DNA of 64,000 nucleotides from Buxus sempervirens (GCA_947561395.2 OX387191.1:37899439-37963438); one strand, 5' to 3'. Counted from the stretch's first letter, positions 23,599 to 35,529 are shown. The notes: a model not told the origin generated them from the letters alone. Made by a program: numbers and translations.

Positions 23599-24866
23599 CT
23601 ACTTTCTGCACGGTTTCGACCTTCTTTTGTTATGTCTGGGAACAGAAGTATCTGATATCTCCGAGATTGATAGGTGGGGAGAAGCAGAGAGACTCAACTC
23701 ATTCGATCTCAACTGACCCTGTGCATTTCTGGGGAAGAAATCGGTGAGGAGTAGATTCATTGCGCTGTTGTTGTTGAGAATAACAGGACTGCTAGATGCT
23801 GAGAAAGTAAAGAGACCAGATGACAATTTGAATTCTGAAGTTGGGCTTGAATCACTATCTTGAAGACCAGACGAAGCAGGGGCCCAATTAGCCTTTGAAA
23901 AACTTTGTGAAGAATGACCCAGAGTTGGCTCCAAGTGCCCTTTAGATGTAGAGCCCAAGGCCTCACGATTTGAACCCAAGGCCCATCCACCATCTTGAGA
24001 ATTAAGAAAGAACCCACTCTTAGCCCTACCCGCTTTGGGGACCAGAGTCGACCCACCTGGGTTTCCTGAACCAGGCTCGGAGGACAGCTGAGCGGAACTC
24101 CTCGAATGGGGGTGAGCTTTTTCCGGCATGGGAAACAACCGGCGCCGTCTGCAGAGAACAGAGTTACGGATTGAGTAGCGGGGCACAGTTTCTCCTTTTG
24201 GCATGGATAGTTGTTCACCTGGTCGTAACTTGGTGCATACATTCAAGGTGTGCCCCAACAAACCACAGTAGAAGCAAAATTCAGGGATACCTTCATGGGC
24301 AAATGTAACCCAAATCTGTTTCCCCTGAAGATCTTTAACAAAAATGCCAGCAGGGATGGGCTCTAAGAGAGGGAGGGACCATTTGATGCAAGCAAATGGA
24401 CTAGTTGTGACCATACAGTGAACTCCGAGAACAGATGAGTGTCGGCCTCTTCCGGCTGGTGAATCTGATCAATGAGACACAGAGACCCATTAATAAACCA
24501 AGGTCTAGCCCTTAAAATGTCTGCAAGGTCTTTTGGGGAGCCAATAGCGAGAAGAAATCGTTTAGGGGACAGTGTAAAAATCGATTCCACTTTAAAAGCT
24601 TTCCAGGCGCGCTCCACAAAAATCTTTAAGGAGTTGAGAGATGGATGCTAACAGACACACTCCAATACAATTAAAGAGTTCCATTTGTCCTTTAGACGGT
24701 GCTTTTCTTCCTCAAGTAGAGAGAAGGTTTTCGGAGAACGAGCAGGGAGAAGTAGATTTTGTAACTGACATTCAATGTCGTCCATCGCTATGGTGAAACG
24801 GAGCACAGACGCAGACGCAACCCAGGAAGAAAACTGATTTAGTTCATAGTTCCAGAAGGGAACCAA
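23599..24866 (-). pseudogene. LINE ORF1 (DUF4283-like plus zinc knuckle), broken
   Basis: ORF1 probably starts at MDDIECQLQNLLLP near 24786. A TAG at 24648-24650 interrupts it, the same frame goes on through FVERAWKAFKVESIF and RARPWFINGSLCLIDQI (DUF4283 character), and near 24400 it shifts frame into FACIKWSLPLLEPIPAGIF and the knuckle CFYCGLLGHTLNVC (Cys-x2-Cys-x4-His-x4-Cys). A low-complexity Ser/Pro/Gly C-terminal half follows. The product would bind LINE RNA. At least one stop and one frameshift make it non-functional. Confidence 0.8.
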
Positions 24867-25189
24867 AAAACTTAAGGGAAAAAAGAAACCGAGAAATCAC
24901 AAAAGCAATAGAGAAGACAAGGGGCGAAGAGATTGCAGATGTTGCAGAAAGAAAGCAACTCAGGACTGTAAACAACCAGAATGACCACCCAAGAGCAAAG
25001 GGGCAGGGACGGAGAGCAGTCAACAGCGATTCAGAAACAGGCGGAGTAGGACCACAAAACCAGGGAAAACACCAGGTTTTCACAGAGGTAAAGGAGATAA
25101 AACCACCTTGGGAAGTTAAGCCGCTGACATAACCCAAACCCCACGCCACAAAAGCCCTAGGGGAAGCCGCAGAGGCGGCCCAAAAGCAC

Positions 25190-25250
25190 TAACACTAAGC
25201 GCCAAAATCGCCCAATCGCCCAAATCGCCCAAATCGCCCCAATCGCCCAA
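25190..25250 (-). repeat. Short tandem repeat at LINE 5' end
   Basis: Five imperfect copies of a 9-10 base unit, GGGCGATTT on the minus strand, at the very 5' end of the LINE. Could act in 5'UTR promoter function, as monomers do in some LINEs, but that is inference. Confidence 0.7.
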
Positions 25251-25264
25251 ATTACTAAACCAAG

Positions 25265-25295
25265 TTTTTTTTTTGGTAACAATTACTAAACCAAG
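25265..25295 (-). mobile_element. Tiny second LINE tail plus third copy of the target repeat
   Basis: After the LINE's right-hand target repeat there is another poly(T) followed by GGTAACA and then a third copy of ATTACTAAACCAAG (25282-25295). The T-run plus GGTAA copies the LINE's 3' end at 19253-19266. It looks like a severely 5'-truncated insertion of the same LINE family at the same site. Confidence 0.6.
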
Positions 25296-25333
25296 TTGGT
25301 CAATCAAAGCGGCGCATCTTTCATTTAATTCTT

Positions 25334-25503
25334 GTAATCAAGAAATAGTGATAGATTTTTAAAATAATTAAAATTGAGTTTTACTTTATGTGCATAAAAA
25401 TTTCTTCCAAAAATCTATTACCCTTAAAACTGTTTATTCCAAAAAATCTATTACACTCGTTCTGAATTATTTCTTTAAATTATCACTATTTTTAAATTAC
25501 CAA
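25334..25503. mobile_element. Decayed foldback (MITE-like) sequence
   Basis: GTAATCAAGAAATAGTGATAG at the left and CTATTTTTAAATTACC at the right pair as degenerate inverted arms with an AT-rich middle. It resembles the MITE at 18957-19200 in general character. No target duplication seen. Confidence 0.4.
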
Positions 25504-26489
25504 AAATAAGACTGAATCTAAATTATTTTAAAACAAATCATTAAATACCAATTTTCCTGAATGCTTTTTCGAAGTATTATCAAAACGCTTGAATCGGTGC
25601 TCTTTGCAAATCAAGAATTTTATAATATAGTTTACATATTTTATAATTCACTAAACGACAAAAATCAAACAAAATGTTTGATGCGATTCATATTTTTATA
25701 AGGGGAATAGATAATAGATTTTTACCATCATACTAATTTACGTTCGACAAGTATGATAATAAAATTTTTAAGTGCCTCTTACTATATTAGAAGGATGCTT
25801 GAAGAGTATGGAATATGTCAAAAAAAAAAAAAAAGAGAAAAAAAAGGGATTTTTATTGGTACTAGGTTGGGATGATTTGATTAGCTAGGTTTGACCCCTA
25901 TTTTGTTTCTTATCGTTTTTTTAATCTAAACCCACATTTGCTCTCTCTGTAATAATTTAATAATTCAACAACTTTAGTTCTCCTTGTCAGAAGAGAGCTG
26001 GTTTCTGATATTAATATTCAAAACTTTAGAACTTTTATGATAGTTGAAAAAGGTAACAGTGTCTACTGATTCCTTTTTAACCCCTTGATTTGCTTTCCAC
26101 TACGGTGATAATAAAAGTTGGTTTTAGAAAGGTTGGATTGGGTATTGTGCGTGGGTTTTGCTTTGCATTTTTACAACATCCTTTGAACCCTTTTTAGCGT
26201 CTCATTCCACGGTCCCTTAGGATGAAATGTCATTATCAGCATGAGCCTACTGACCACCTCCAGTCTTCATCCAGTTAGTACAGATACCCATTCCAAGGGC
26301 ATGTGATCCCTTATTCAATCATATTCTCTGATCTGATGCACTGCCATTTTGGACACTTTTTCTCCTTTTAGGAAAATGTATTTGACCGCTCCTTATAAAA
26401 TTTATTAATTAAATGGTTATCTTGCAAGAATTACCTACATGGCATGAGCAGACTACAAAGAAAAAGAAAAAGGGAACTCTTACTACAAA
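25504..26489. other. Gene-poor AT-rich spacer
   Basis: Poly(A) run at 25819-25834 and scattered AT-rich DNA. I see no gene or element with definable ends. Confidence 0.5.
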
Positions 26490-28000
26490 GAAAAAAGGAC
26501 GCTGCACACATCCCTTGCAACACGCTCCACTGTGCAACATCAGAAGGGTGTGTGGTACCCACACTTGGTGGGCCCTATACCCCTTCTGCTGTAAAGGATG
26601 TGGAGCGGCTGGTATTTTAGTCCGAAAGGCTACTATTTTCTGAGCTTATTTGAATAAATTTTTTAAGAAGACCTCTTCTATTTTCTTCTCGTAAGAAGAT
26701 GCGCATGGTTTGAGCATAAATTATATTAACCAGGAGTGGAAGTGTAGGACAAGGATTGCAATTTTGGTGCCGATGGGCATGCTGCCCAATGGAAAAAACA
26801 GCGGCGCAAAACGCCGGAAAAATAAAAAAAGGCAAAAAATTAGAAAAAAACATGATTTTTGTGATTTTGTCGATTTTTCGGCGGCACGTTCGCCAAAAAT
26901 CGTTAATGAAAATTTAAAAAAATCAAAAATTTTTTTCTCTTTATCTCAAAAGATCAATTTTTTACGAGTTTCGACCCGTTTCGCTCGACACGCCGCCAAT
27001 TTTTCGTCGGCACGCCGAAAAATCGGTCGTTTTTGCAAAACCGATTTTTATGTGTCCATGCGTTTCAACACTTAAAAAAAAACAATTTTTGCAGAACCGA
27101 TTTCAAGAAATTCGTGTATAGTTGTCGCCTGTCGGCACGCTTTATAAATATAGACGGGCTATGCCAAAGGATAAATAGGGCCCAGACTTGATACGCGCTT
27201 GGCTTATGCACAGCGCGTCACGTGACGACTAGTGATACGGCAAGGTATGAAGATTTGGTGGGTCATCGCCTGTATCGGGTTGTTGTATTCTTACTTTAGG
27301 CGTGGCACAGCATGAAGCACGGCAAATTAAGCACAACTGTCACGTGTTATAGGTTGGCAAAACGCATGCACTATGACTAAAAGCCAATCTTAAAACCTTA
27401 TGGATCCTTTAGAAGCCTAGAATCTTAAAGCCTTATTAGTAATTAAATGAAAGAAATGGCTGGCCGCCCTGATTGGTGCCTAAAGGTTAAGATTTGCTAT
27501 CCATAAATTGGGTTTGGTTCACTCTAGCTGTATTAACATCCCTAGATATAATCTTAACTTATGCAAATATAAGTTTTTCACTGATATCTTGTAAAAAAAA
27601 TTCTTATTATGTAAATAAATATATTGAATAAATAATAATTTTATTTAAAAGCGTTAATATTTTAATAATTTTTATAAAATTAGTTTTGGTCAACTTGACT
27701 CACCTTGTTACTAATTGAATGGAGTTAACAATAGGTTCGGTTTGTGCTAAAATCTTAAGATGAGGGTTAGGGTTTGTAAGAACCCTGTGTCCCCTCATAG
27801 CAAACTCAATGATTTCTATTTTTTTCTATAAATACAACCTAATAGTAGAAGGGTCCAGCACATTGCAATAATGTTGGTATTCAGTATAAGAACGACAAAT
27901 TGCATATGGTCAAAAAAACAAAAATTATTAAATTTCGCCAGAAAGGGAGAGCTCGTGAGTGTGAATGAATGGGAATGTTTTCTCTTCAATCACTTCCAAT
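26490..28000 (+). repeat. Tandem duplication, copy 1
   Basis: Shares four separate blocks in the same order with 28950-30750: GACGCTGCACACATCCC... (26499), the GACGGGCTATGC...CACGTGACG region (27152), GGTGCCTAAAGGTTAAGATTTGC (27475) and AGTATAAGAACGACAAATTGC (27882). The offset changes from about 2457 to 2676 bases because the copies gained different insertions. Segment 26750-27150 is private to copy 1 and rich in GCCGAAAAATCG-like words. Confidence 0.75.
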
Positions 28001-28247
28001 TTTGACGGGACATGTTCATTCATTGAGGCCGGGACTCAAATCCATTTTTTGGGTGACCCTACATATGAAATATTTTTTTCTCAACGGGCGGAGTAGAGGT
28101 TTGAACGAACCGAAGACCTTGGCATTTGCCTAAGGCTCTGATACTTTGTTGGACACCGTTCCTACTAAAAGCTTAAGCTGATAGTAAGGGTAAACTTTTA
28201 TATATTTAATATATTCCTTAAGTCCTTACACATTCAAACTGTTTATA

Positions 28248-28475
28248 TCTATATTATATATAAAGCCAGGCGCCCCATTGGGAAGCATGAAAAAAAAAAA
28301 AAAAAAGTGCAGCTTTCCACAAGAATCCTTATACAACAACACCCAGGTTCATTAATAAAAGGATAAAATAACCAAAACTCTGTCAAATATTTGATTTTGA
28401 AAACCTATCAATCAGTTTTGCAAGTTGCAACCGTTCCCTCCATAACGTGCAGTATTGCACGTGCATCCTTGCTAG
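28248..28475 (+). mobile_element. Complete small non-autonomous Helitron (228 bp)
   Basis: Starts TCTATATTATATATAAAGCC directly after an A and ends with a 7-bp perfect hairpin (ACGTGCA GTAT TGCACGT), nine bases, then CTAG followed by T. This gives all expected Helitron features: 5' TC, 3' hairpin, CTRR end, insertion between A and T, no target duplication. It is too short to code. It lies between the two copies of the tandem duplication. Confidence 0.8.
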
Positions 28476-28698
28476 TTATATATAAAACGAGGAGACAAGG
28501 ATCGGGCCTAACATTTTATGCTTAAAACACCCTCAGCTTTTTCCTATTTTAGAGATTTATTACGTTATGTCAACAAAACTAACCAAATGGAATGACATGT
28601 TATTTGGACTTTTGTTTTAAGTGGGCCCCACATAAACATTTACAAATTAGTGTTTTTAAAATTTGTTATGCGCGTAGCGTACGTGTTCAATCCTAGTG

Positions 28699-28727
28699 TG
28701 TATATATATATATATATATACACACAC
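28699..28727 (+). repeat. TA/CA microsatellite
   Basis: (TA) repeated about ten times followed by CACACACACC. Confidence 0.85.
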
Positions 28728-28949
28728 CCACCAGTGAGATGGCACATGCGTTGCAAGTGTAACTCCTATCAAAATTGGGTTCCAGAGGGGCAAAAAAGCG
28801 GAATCTTCTGTGTTTCTAATTTGTTACGCGCTTAGTCATATTTAAAGTTACCTTACAAGAATCAACTGCAGGCAAATCGAAACACTGTGGGCCCCATAAG
28901 CCTCGATAACATTCATATCATTGAAATTGTTTTACATGTGCACATCCGC

Positions 28950-30750
28950 TGCTGAACGCTGCACACATCCCCAGCAGCACGCTCCATTGTGCAACGTGAG
29001 ACGTGAGAGGGGTGGTGGTCCCCACACTTGGTGGGCCCGACACCCCTTCTGCTATAAAGGATGTGGAGCGGCTGGTATTTTAGTCCTAAAGGTAACTGTT
29101 TTCTGAGCATAATTATTTGAGTAGAAATTTTTTTTTTTTTTTATAAAAAAAAAGACCTCTTCTATTTTCTTCTGGTAAGAAGATGCGCATGGTTTGAGTA
29201 TAAATTGTATTAACGAGGAAAGCACGTGTAGAATTGCATGTCGGGAGACGAAACAAATTTGTAACTGTTCAAGTTTTGAACATAGGACAGTAGAGTTTTG
29301 ACTATTTTAGCCATATATTAATTATGCCTTATCAATAAACAGAAAGGGGTTTTGAAGAATTGGTGTATAGTTGTAGTGGTGGAACCAGAACTCCAAATTT
29401 GAGGGGGCAAAAAAAATTTTCAATTAACACTTCTCATGAAATATAAAAATTTCAATGAGTTGGGAGGGCAAACCAGAAATTTTAGAGGAGGTTCTCATGA
29501 AATATAGAAATTCCAATGAATTGGGGGGGATCAGAAATTTTAGAGGGAGCAAAACATAAATTTTAATTAAAACATATAAAAAATATATATTTTTAATTAA
29601 AAAAGGAAAGTATGCTTTCCGAAGGGCCTATTTTCATTAAAACATACAACAACTGCATAGTTGTTGCATGCTTTCTAAAGGGCCTATTCTCGTTATATAG
29701 TATAGATATAGATGGGCTATGCCCCCTACCTTAACCGGGTCATGTGGGTTGCAGGGTCTTGCATGGGCCCTCAAGGATTAGTCGGTTGAGAGTAAGCGGC
29801 CCAGATAACCTGAGTTCCAAAAAATAAAAAATAAATAAATAGACGGGCTATGCTAACGCATGGTTTGAGACTAGAGCTATACGACCCATCTCAGACGAGT
29901 CGAGGAATGGCACAAATAAAGCCCAGACATGACACGAGCTTAGCTTTGGCGTAGCACGTCACGTCACGGCCTAGTGATACAGCATGTCATGAAAATTTGG
30001 TGGGTCATGGACTGTATCGGGTTGTTGTATTAGTACCATAGGCGTGGCACAACATGAAGCACGACAAATTAAGCACAAATGTCCCATATTGTAGGTCGGC
30101 AAAACGCATGCAGTATGATTAATATCCCCAATTGGCACTCACTTTTGGATCCGTGCCTAAAGATTAAGATTTGCTATCGGTAAATTGGGTTTGGTTCACT
30201 CTTGAACTCTATTACAATCCCCAGATATAGTCTTAACCTATTCAAATTTCAGTTTTTCACTTATATCCTATAAAATGATTCTTATTATGTAAATAAATAT
30301 ATTGAATAAGTTATAATTTTATTTAGAAGTATTAATATTTTAATAATTTTTATCAAAACTAGTTTCGGTCAACTTCACTCACCTTGTTACTAATTGAATG
30401 GAGTGAACAATAGGTTTGGTATGTGCTAAATTCTTAAGATGAGGGTTAGGGTTTGTAATAACCCTGTGGACCCTCATAACAAACTCAATGATTTTTATTT
30501 TTTTCTATAAATACAACCTAATGTTAGATTTGTTTTTTCTTTTTATTCTTTTTCTTTTGTGAACAATTGTATACTATTGCACATGCCACCTTCTACAAGG
30601 GTCCAGCACATGACAATAATGTTGGTCTTCAGTATAAGAACGACAAATTGCATATGGTTAAAAAAAAATTATTAATTTTCCCTGAAAAGGGAGAGCTCGT
30701 GAGTGTGGATGCACGGGAATGTTTTGTCATAAATCACTTCCAATTCTGGT
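28950..30750 (+). repeat. Tandem duplication, copy 2
   Basis: Second copy of the 26490-28000 unit. It carries the Helitron-like insertion 29214-29706 and a possible 94-codon open frame (30567-30851) that I do not recognise; the matching DNA in copy 1 is not open over the same length, so I do not call it a gene. Confidence 0.75.
29214..29706 (-). mobile_element. Helitron remnant inside duplication copy 2
   Basis: On the minus strand it begins TCTATACTATATAACGAG at 29706 after an A, and its other end has a decayed hairpin (CATGCAATTCTACACGTG), TTTC, then CTCG and T, where CTRR is expected. About 493 bp, no ORF. Ends are good but one base of the 3' tetramer is off. Confidence 0.5.
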
Positions 30751-30960
30751 GGGACATGTTCATTTATTGCTATTCCCAACACAATCAAAATGTTTCTATC
30801 TATATCAAGGCTTTCAGTATCAATGTCGCTAGGCAAATAATCATTGAATAAATGGTAATACTAATATCATGCATACTCATAGACTCATAGTAATATAAAA
30901 CTAAGGGACAACTAGTAAGGATGCAAACAACAACAAACATAGCATTCAATTCATACATAG

Positions 30961-32720
30961 TTAAATATTTTTATTTATTTTTTGGTAAAAACCCACTATT
31001 TCTAGTGGGTATCCCGATTGGAACATAGGAGGCTCAAATCCTGCTTGCTCCCCAATGTAGTGGAAAAATCGCTTCTTTGACATCCTATACATGTAATATT
31101 TCTTGAGCAACTTAGCATGGTATTCATGCTGCTCCTGAGACATGTGTCCAATAATAATAACAGGAGGGAAGTCAGAATAATAACTATACAAGCTATCTGG
31201 TTCTGGATCTGACTTTGGCTCTGGCTGAGGCAGTGCCGGTGGTGGTGGAGGATAAGCAACGAGGCTGTATCCAACGAGCATCACTCCACCCGGTGCAGTG
31301 TAGTATCCATATGGGTATAGTTTTGCTAGAAATATCCCAAAAGGATCAACGGTTTTCATATGCTGTAAGTCCGGATATCCATAGGACCTATAGCTACTGG
31401 TATCTGACAATTCTGTTGAGCCAGGCTGCTAAGGGTAATGATTTGAACCGTAATGTCCATAGCCCTAATGTGGATATTGGTCCCCATAAGATGAACTGGA
31501 TCCAATGTCTAGTGATCCAAAACTCTGAGCTATAGAGGACTCATCGTTGTGCGCACCTGTATGCTGCTGCTGCTTTCCTTTGCCCCTCCTAAAAAACGTC
31601 TATGTCACACTTGTACTGGTGCCCTTCCTAATCCCATGGTCTCGGTCTTGCGTGGCATGATCGTACCCTGCCTCTCCAGTGAATGCACTCAAACTTAGGG
31701 CACTACAGTCAGTAACATCGCCCTGCGCATCATCATCTCCTCCATCATCATCATCGTCGTCGTTGTTTGACTCATCACCATCATCATCATCAGGTGACTC
31801 ATCATCATGTGGGCCTGAGGATGAGGCTGGGGTTGGGGCAGAGGCTGGGGCAGAGGTTGGGGCTGCCGAAATTGAAGGAGGAACGACGCTAAGCAATCGA
31901 TTTAATGAGTCTCCGCTATCCTCCCCCCTCCTCCTCTATGAGAGCATTGACACCTACGCCCAGATCTGTGGCTGCACCGGTGATGACTGGGCTAGATCCA
32001 CCATATGGCTGGTCCATCTCAGTAGTACATCTAGCCCGCTTTGAAAATGGATCATCCTCGTCAATCTCATTAATGAATAACACCTCCAGAGGAACCCTGA
32101 TGGTCGTAGTACAATGCTCAATCTCTAGTTGCTTCGTTCATAGCTTCATATTATACTGGCAGAAGACGAGCTTTTGCAATCTTGCATATGCCAATCTATT
32201 CCTCTGCTTCGTATGAATAAGAGTAAATGTGCTCTAATTGCTCTCACACGCAGAAGAAGAGGCGGTTTGAACTAGGACCCTAGCAGCTAACTCGCTCAAA
32301 GTAGGCACATCGTACCCGTACATCACCCACAATTCACTTGTGATTTGAAAAGAACAATAATTTATCAGAAAATATCAAAATAGAAGTCTATAAAATTAAA
32401 GGCTTATGACTTTAAGAGTTATAAAGTTACATACACGGCATTATCGTGTCCCTTGATGCAATCGCCGTGGTTGATCCAAATGATCCCAACGCATCTCTAA
32501 ATTGTATCAACTAGGAAAACCAAACTTAATTGTTAGTACTTAATAAAATGTCACTACAATGTGGACTTATATTTAATAAGTATCCAATTCCTAATCCTAC
32601 CTCATTTTCGAACTGGTCAACCGCATCCGAATGATGGTCCAAATTCATAAATACCTGGTGCACTGCGCTACATAACTCAGGACGCGTGCCAATTGAGCCG
32701 CGTCATTCATTTCATTACTA
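30961..32720 (-). pseudogene. hAT-family transposase, C-terminal part, broken
   Basis: Minus-strand translation recovers the hAT dimerisation region in pieces: QFRDALGSFGSTTAIASRD near 32460-32515, SELWVMYGYDVPTLSELAAR near 32280-32340, then TASSSACESN, a TAG stop where the family has Trp (ERNWST), and HTKQRNRLAYARLQKLVFC near 32160-32215. An acidic, Pro/Ser-rich tail follows (Asp runs about 31720-31800; PPPPPALPQPEP about 31220) and ends in an open 149-codon frame at 30961-31410 with VDPFGIFLAKLYPYG. Intron-like gaps separate the pieces. N-terminal BED finger and catalytic core are missing. A dead fragment of a plant hAT transposon. Confidence 0.75.
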
Positions 32721-33220
32721 ATTTGATGGTATGATTGTATTTTTTTTACTCTATATATTGTTGTTTCAATTTAATTTAAAATTTGGATCCTCTTTGTTAT
32801 TCTTGATTTAAACACAGCGCATAACAGCACCCCGATGGGCCCGATCATTACATTTACATGTCGTGTTGTGTTTGCATGATTTTTTGAAGTATATAACTGA
32901 TTCTTGTGGTAATTTAAGTGCAATTGTAAATGTAAATGTAACTAGTTTACATATTTTTGTTGTAAATCTATTATTTTGGACCCCAAAAAATAGGGATAAA
33001 ATTTTCTGGAGAAATTTAGGGGGCACGCTGCCGACGTGTCACTGAAATGTCGTTCGATGCCCTGGGTAGCACGCTTAGCGGCACCGAAACTTAAAACCTT
33101 GCTTGGCGATTTCCCCCGGCGAAACGCATCACTAGGGCAAAAAAATCAAAATTTTGGCACTTAAAACCTTGATTGTTTATAACGCTTTTATCTGCATATA
33201 ATTATTATATGTGAAATGAT
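32721..33220. other. Spacer without recognisable gene
   Basis: AT-rich except for a GC-rich stretch (33010-33120) carrying GGCACGCTGCCGAC and CGCTTAGCGGCACC. That stretch resembles the GC words at 26765-26830 of the duplication. Nothing further can be supported. Confidence 0.4.
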
Positions 33221-33494
33221 TTGCTAATTATTGATGATTTTATACGCATTGAAATGAAGAAGAAAAAATTTTATGTTGTCTTCGAGGGATGGAACCCTGG
33301 AGTGTATGACACATGGGAAGCTTGTAGTGAGCAAGTTATACTTTACAAAGGGGCTGTGCACAGATCGCTTGGGACTCGGCAAGACATGGAATGTTATTAT
33401 TTTGACTATGCTCATCGTGGGCATACTGTACCTGATGACAGCCTTCGATTGGTGACTCCGGAAGGGGAGATGAAAGGGCATCCCCCAATAGCAG
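33221..33494 (+). pseudogene. RNase H1 N-terminal / viroplasmin-like (Cauli_VI) domain, split by a transposon
   Basis: The frame reads KKKKFYVVFEGWNPGVYDTW then EACSEQVILYKGAVHRSLGT, matching the small RNA-DNA-hybrid-binding fold found at the N-terminus of RNase H1 and in caulimovirus protein VI: FYVVF.G..PGVY..W..C..QV..Y.GA..RS. The open frame originally ran on; it is cut at 33494 by insertion of the 33495-41941 unit with target duplication AGCAG. Read from the second AGCAG (41942) the frame continues for ten codons to a TAG near 41970. Similar domains occur in plant nuclear genes and transposon proteins. Whether this was a host exon is unknown. Confidence 0.65.
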
Positions 33495-34289
33495 TGTAAC
33501 GCCCTGGATTCGGGTTACGAAATGAAACTGTAACTCGAGTCCAGAGTGTTAATCCATAGGATTTATATATTAAAGTGAAGGAAAACATAAATAAAGCAAT
33601 AAAATACATAATCAAAGTCAACTATATTTCCTAACTCAATTATAAAATACCATAACCCAAGTCTAAACTCATATATATGATCCAAGCATTTACCCTTTGG
33701 TATCGTCCTCTTCAAGATCTGGAAACAAAACAAAACCAAATGAGATACGAATATCCCAGCAAGTAGCACTTGCATGCTCAAAAACATTTTACTCAGTTCT
33801 AAATCATGGATCAATTATAAAACAATTAATAGTGACGATAACACTGATAATCAGAATAATCCAACAATAATCCAGCAATCAATAAGAGATAAGCTCTTAT
33901 AATCCATCATGTAAATGAAATCAGTAGTATCGATAAAGAATCAATAAGTCACAGTAGGACTCATGGAATAAGACTGAATTTAACTAGAGTAATATCAATG
34001 TCCACTATGCCACTTCCCAGCTTATGTGCGAAGCGGAGTACACGATCATTGTCTTATTGCGAGAGAACTGAACTAGTACAGTGAAGGGTTGGCATGTACT
34101 ATCTAGTTATAGTCCGAGTACACAATGATATGAGGGAAAGCCGCAACCCACTAGTACAATGAAGGCCTCATCAAGTATACGATGGAAACGCGTGTTTGAA
34201 CAAAGAATTACAACTAGCAAACTACAATCCTTTCCATTATCTAGCTCTTAAATGGATCCGTATCGAGCTATGCCCACTAGACCCTAAAA

Positions 34290-34480
34290 ACACAAAACCA
34301 AGTACGATGTCCAGTAAGCACAACTCATCTCAATCTCAATCATCTCATTCCGAGTACACAGGGCATCTCTTAGTACACAGACGTATCAACATCCTAAGTA
34401 CATGAGACATTCCCGAATACATAGAGGTATAACACCTACCCAAGTACATGGGCATCTCAATCCATCTCTCCAAGTATATG
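34290..34480. repeat. Degenerate AGTACAYRGGCAT repeat
   Basis: Six to seven loosely spaced copies of (A)AGTACAYRG...ATC in 190 bases, close to the acceptor side of the 33495 unit. Other group-1 units have different short-period repeats in a comparable place (15220-15620, 61305-61731). Confidence 0.5.
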
Positions 34481-34887
34481 GGGAAAAACAAAACCAGAAC
34501 TCAAATTTCAATCTCAGGAATCATATAAATCTCAAATCTCTGGAAATAGTTTACAATACTTGAAAACAATGCAAGTTTTCTAACAAGGTCGAACTAATCC
34601 AAAACAACCCAAATTAGAGCTCAAAAATACCAATTTTCCAAATATGACCAGAAATGTAATCTCAAAGTTTTATTTATCTAAAACACGACTAAGTACAATG
34701 ATTACTTGAGTGAAAATCCTTAAAATCTTTGCTAACCATTGTTAAACTACAAAACACATTTTTAACCTCAAAATAGGCTAACTTGGTGGAATAAGTGGTC
34801 AAATATTTGGTAAAGTCTTAATTATACAATTTGATTTTGAAAACACCTTAGAAAGGATCTCAAGAAAGTGTTACAAGTGGTGGAATC

Positions 34888-35529
34888 TGACGCCAAACAG
34901 AATAAAGATTATTCTGTAGGCTAGTTCAAACAGATGATAAACAGGGAAGAACACAAGCAGCTTGCCCAAAACACAGAGAAAAACGTCTCTGAGGTTCAAT
35001 TCTATATTAATTCATCAAGTCCCCTAAACTGAGTCCACAAGCCGGACTTTATAGCCAAAATCGTCTATACTGGAAAGTTACTAAAAACGGCAAAATCCCT
35101 TAAGGCATGCCTAAATAAAATATAGAAATAAATAAGCATCCTATGAAAAATCTAGCCCAAATCGGTTTTAAAATCACTTCCTAATTGACAAACGAAGTAT
35201 TACCAAAAATAGCAACAAATAACTAAGAATATCAATTCGGAGGGGAAAACAGCGGATTTGGAGGTCGATAAAGGTGCACATCGACTTTAGTCATGTAGCA
35301 TGGCGTGCGCACCGGAAATATCTTTCCGAATTGGGGTCATATGCGCGATTCCGATAACCGTAGCCAAAGTTATGGCCAAAATACTAAAACGCGCTCAAAA
35401 CTGCCCCAATTAGAAATATATCACCATCACTTCCTGCCTTTGCGATGCTCTGCCAACTCATGGTATTCCAGCGCCATCAATGTACAATCTGACAGCTCCG
35501 CATCATCTGTCTCGGATCCCCCTACATCA
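34888..35529 (-). repeat. 3' LTR of the gypsy element
   Basis: 642 bp, TGACGCC...CATCA on plus (TG...CA both ways). The first 100 or so bases in sense keep an open frame that continues the pol frame if one base is restored upstream, ending GRK-stop. Confidence 0.95.

Larger units (their letters stand above)
19239..25264 (-). mobile_element. L1-type LINE, nearly full length but coding-dead
   Basis: Flanked by the 14-base repeat ATTACTAAACCAAG (19239-19252 and 25251-25264), with poly(T) at 19253-19262, i.e. a poly(A) tail on the minus strand. Body about 6.0 kb. From its 5' end: a tandem GGGCGATTT leader, ORF1 with DUF4283-like and zinc-knuckle parts, ORF2 with endonuclease, reverse transcriptase, zinc-binding RT domain and RNase H. 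Both ORFs are broken by stops and frameshifts and the RT active site is changed. Confidence 0.9.

Noticed and set aside
26750..27154. Possible Helitron in duplication copy 1 (TCTATATTTATAAAGC on minus)
   Set aside because: The base before TC is not A, the matching GACGGGCTATGC is shared host sequence in copy 2, and no convincing 3' hairpin plus CTRR was found.
30567..30851. 94-codon plus-strand frame in duplication copy 2
   Set aside because: Copy 1 does not keep this frame and no domain is visible, so selection for a protein is not supported.
31679..32044. 121-codon Ser-rich plus-strand frame
   Set aside because: It is the complement of the Asp-rich hAT transposase tail (GAT/GAC repeats read as ATC/TCA), not a gene.
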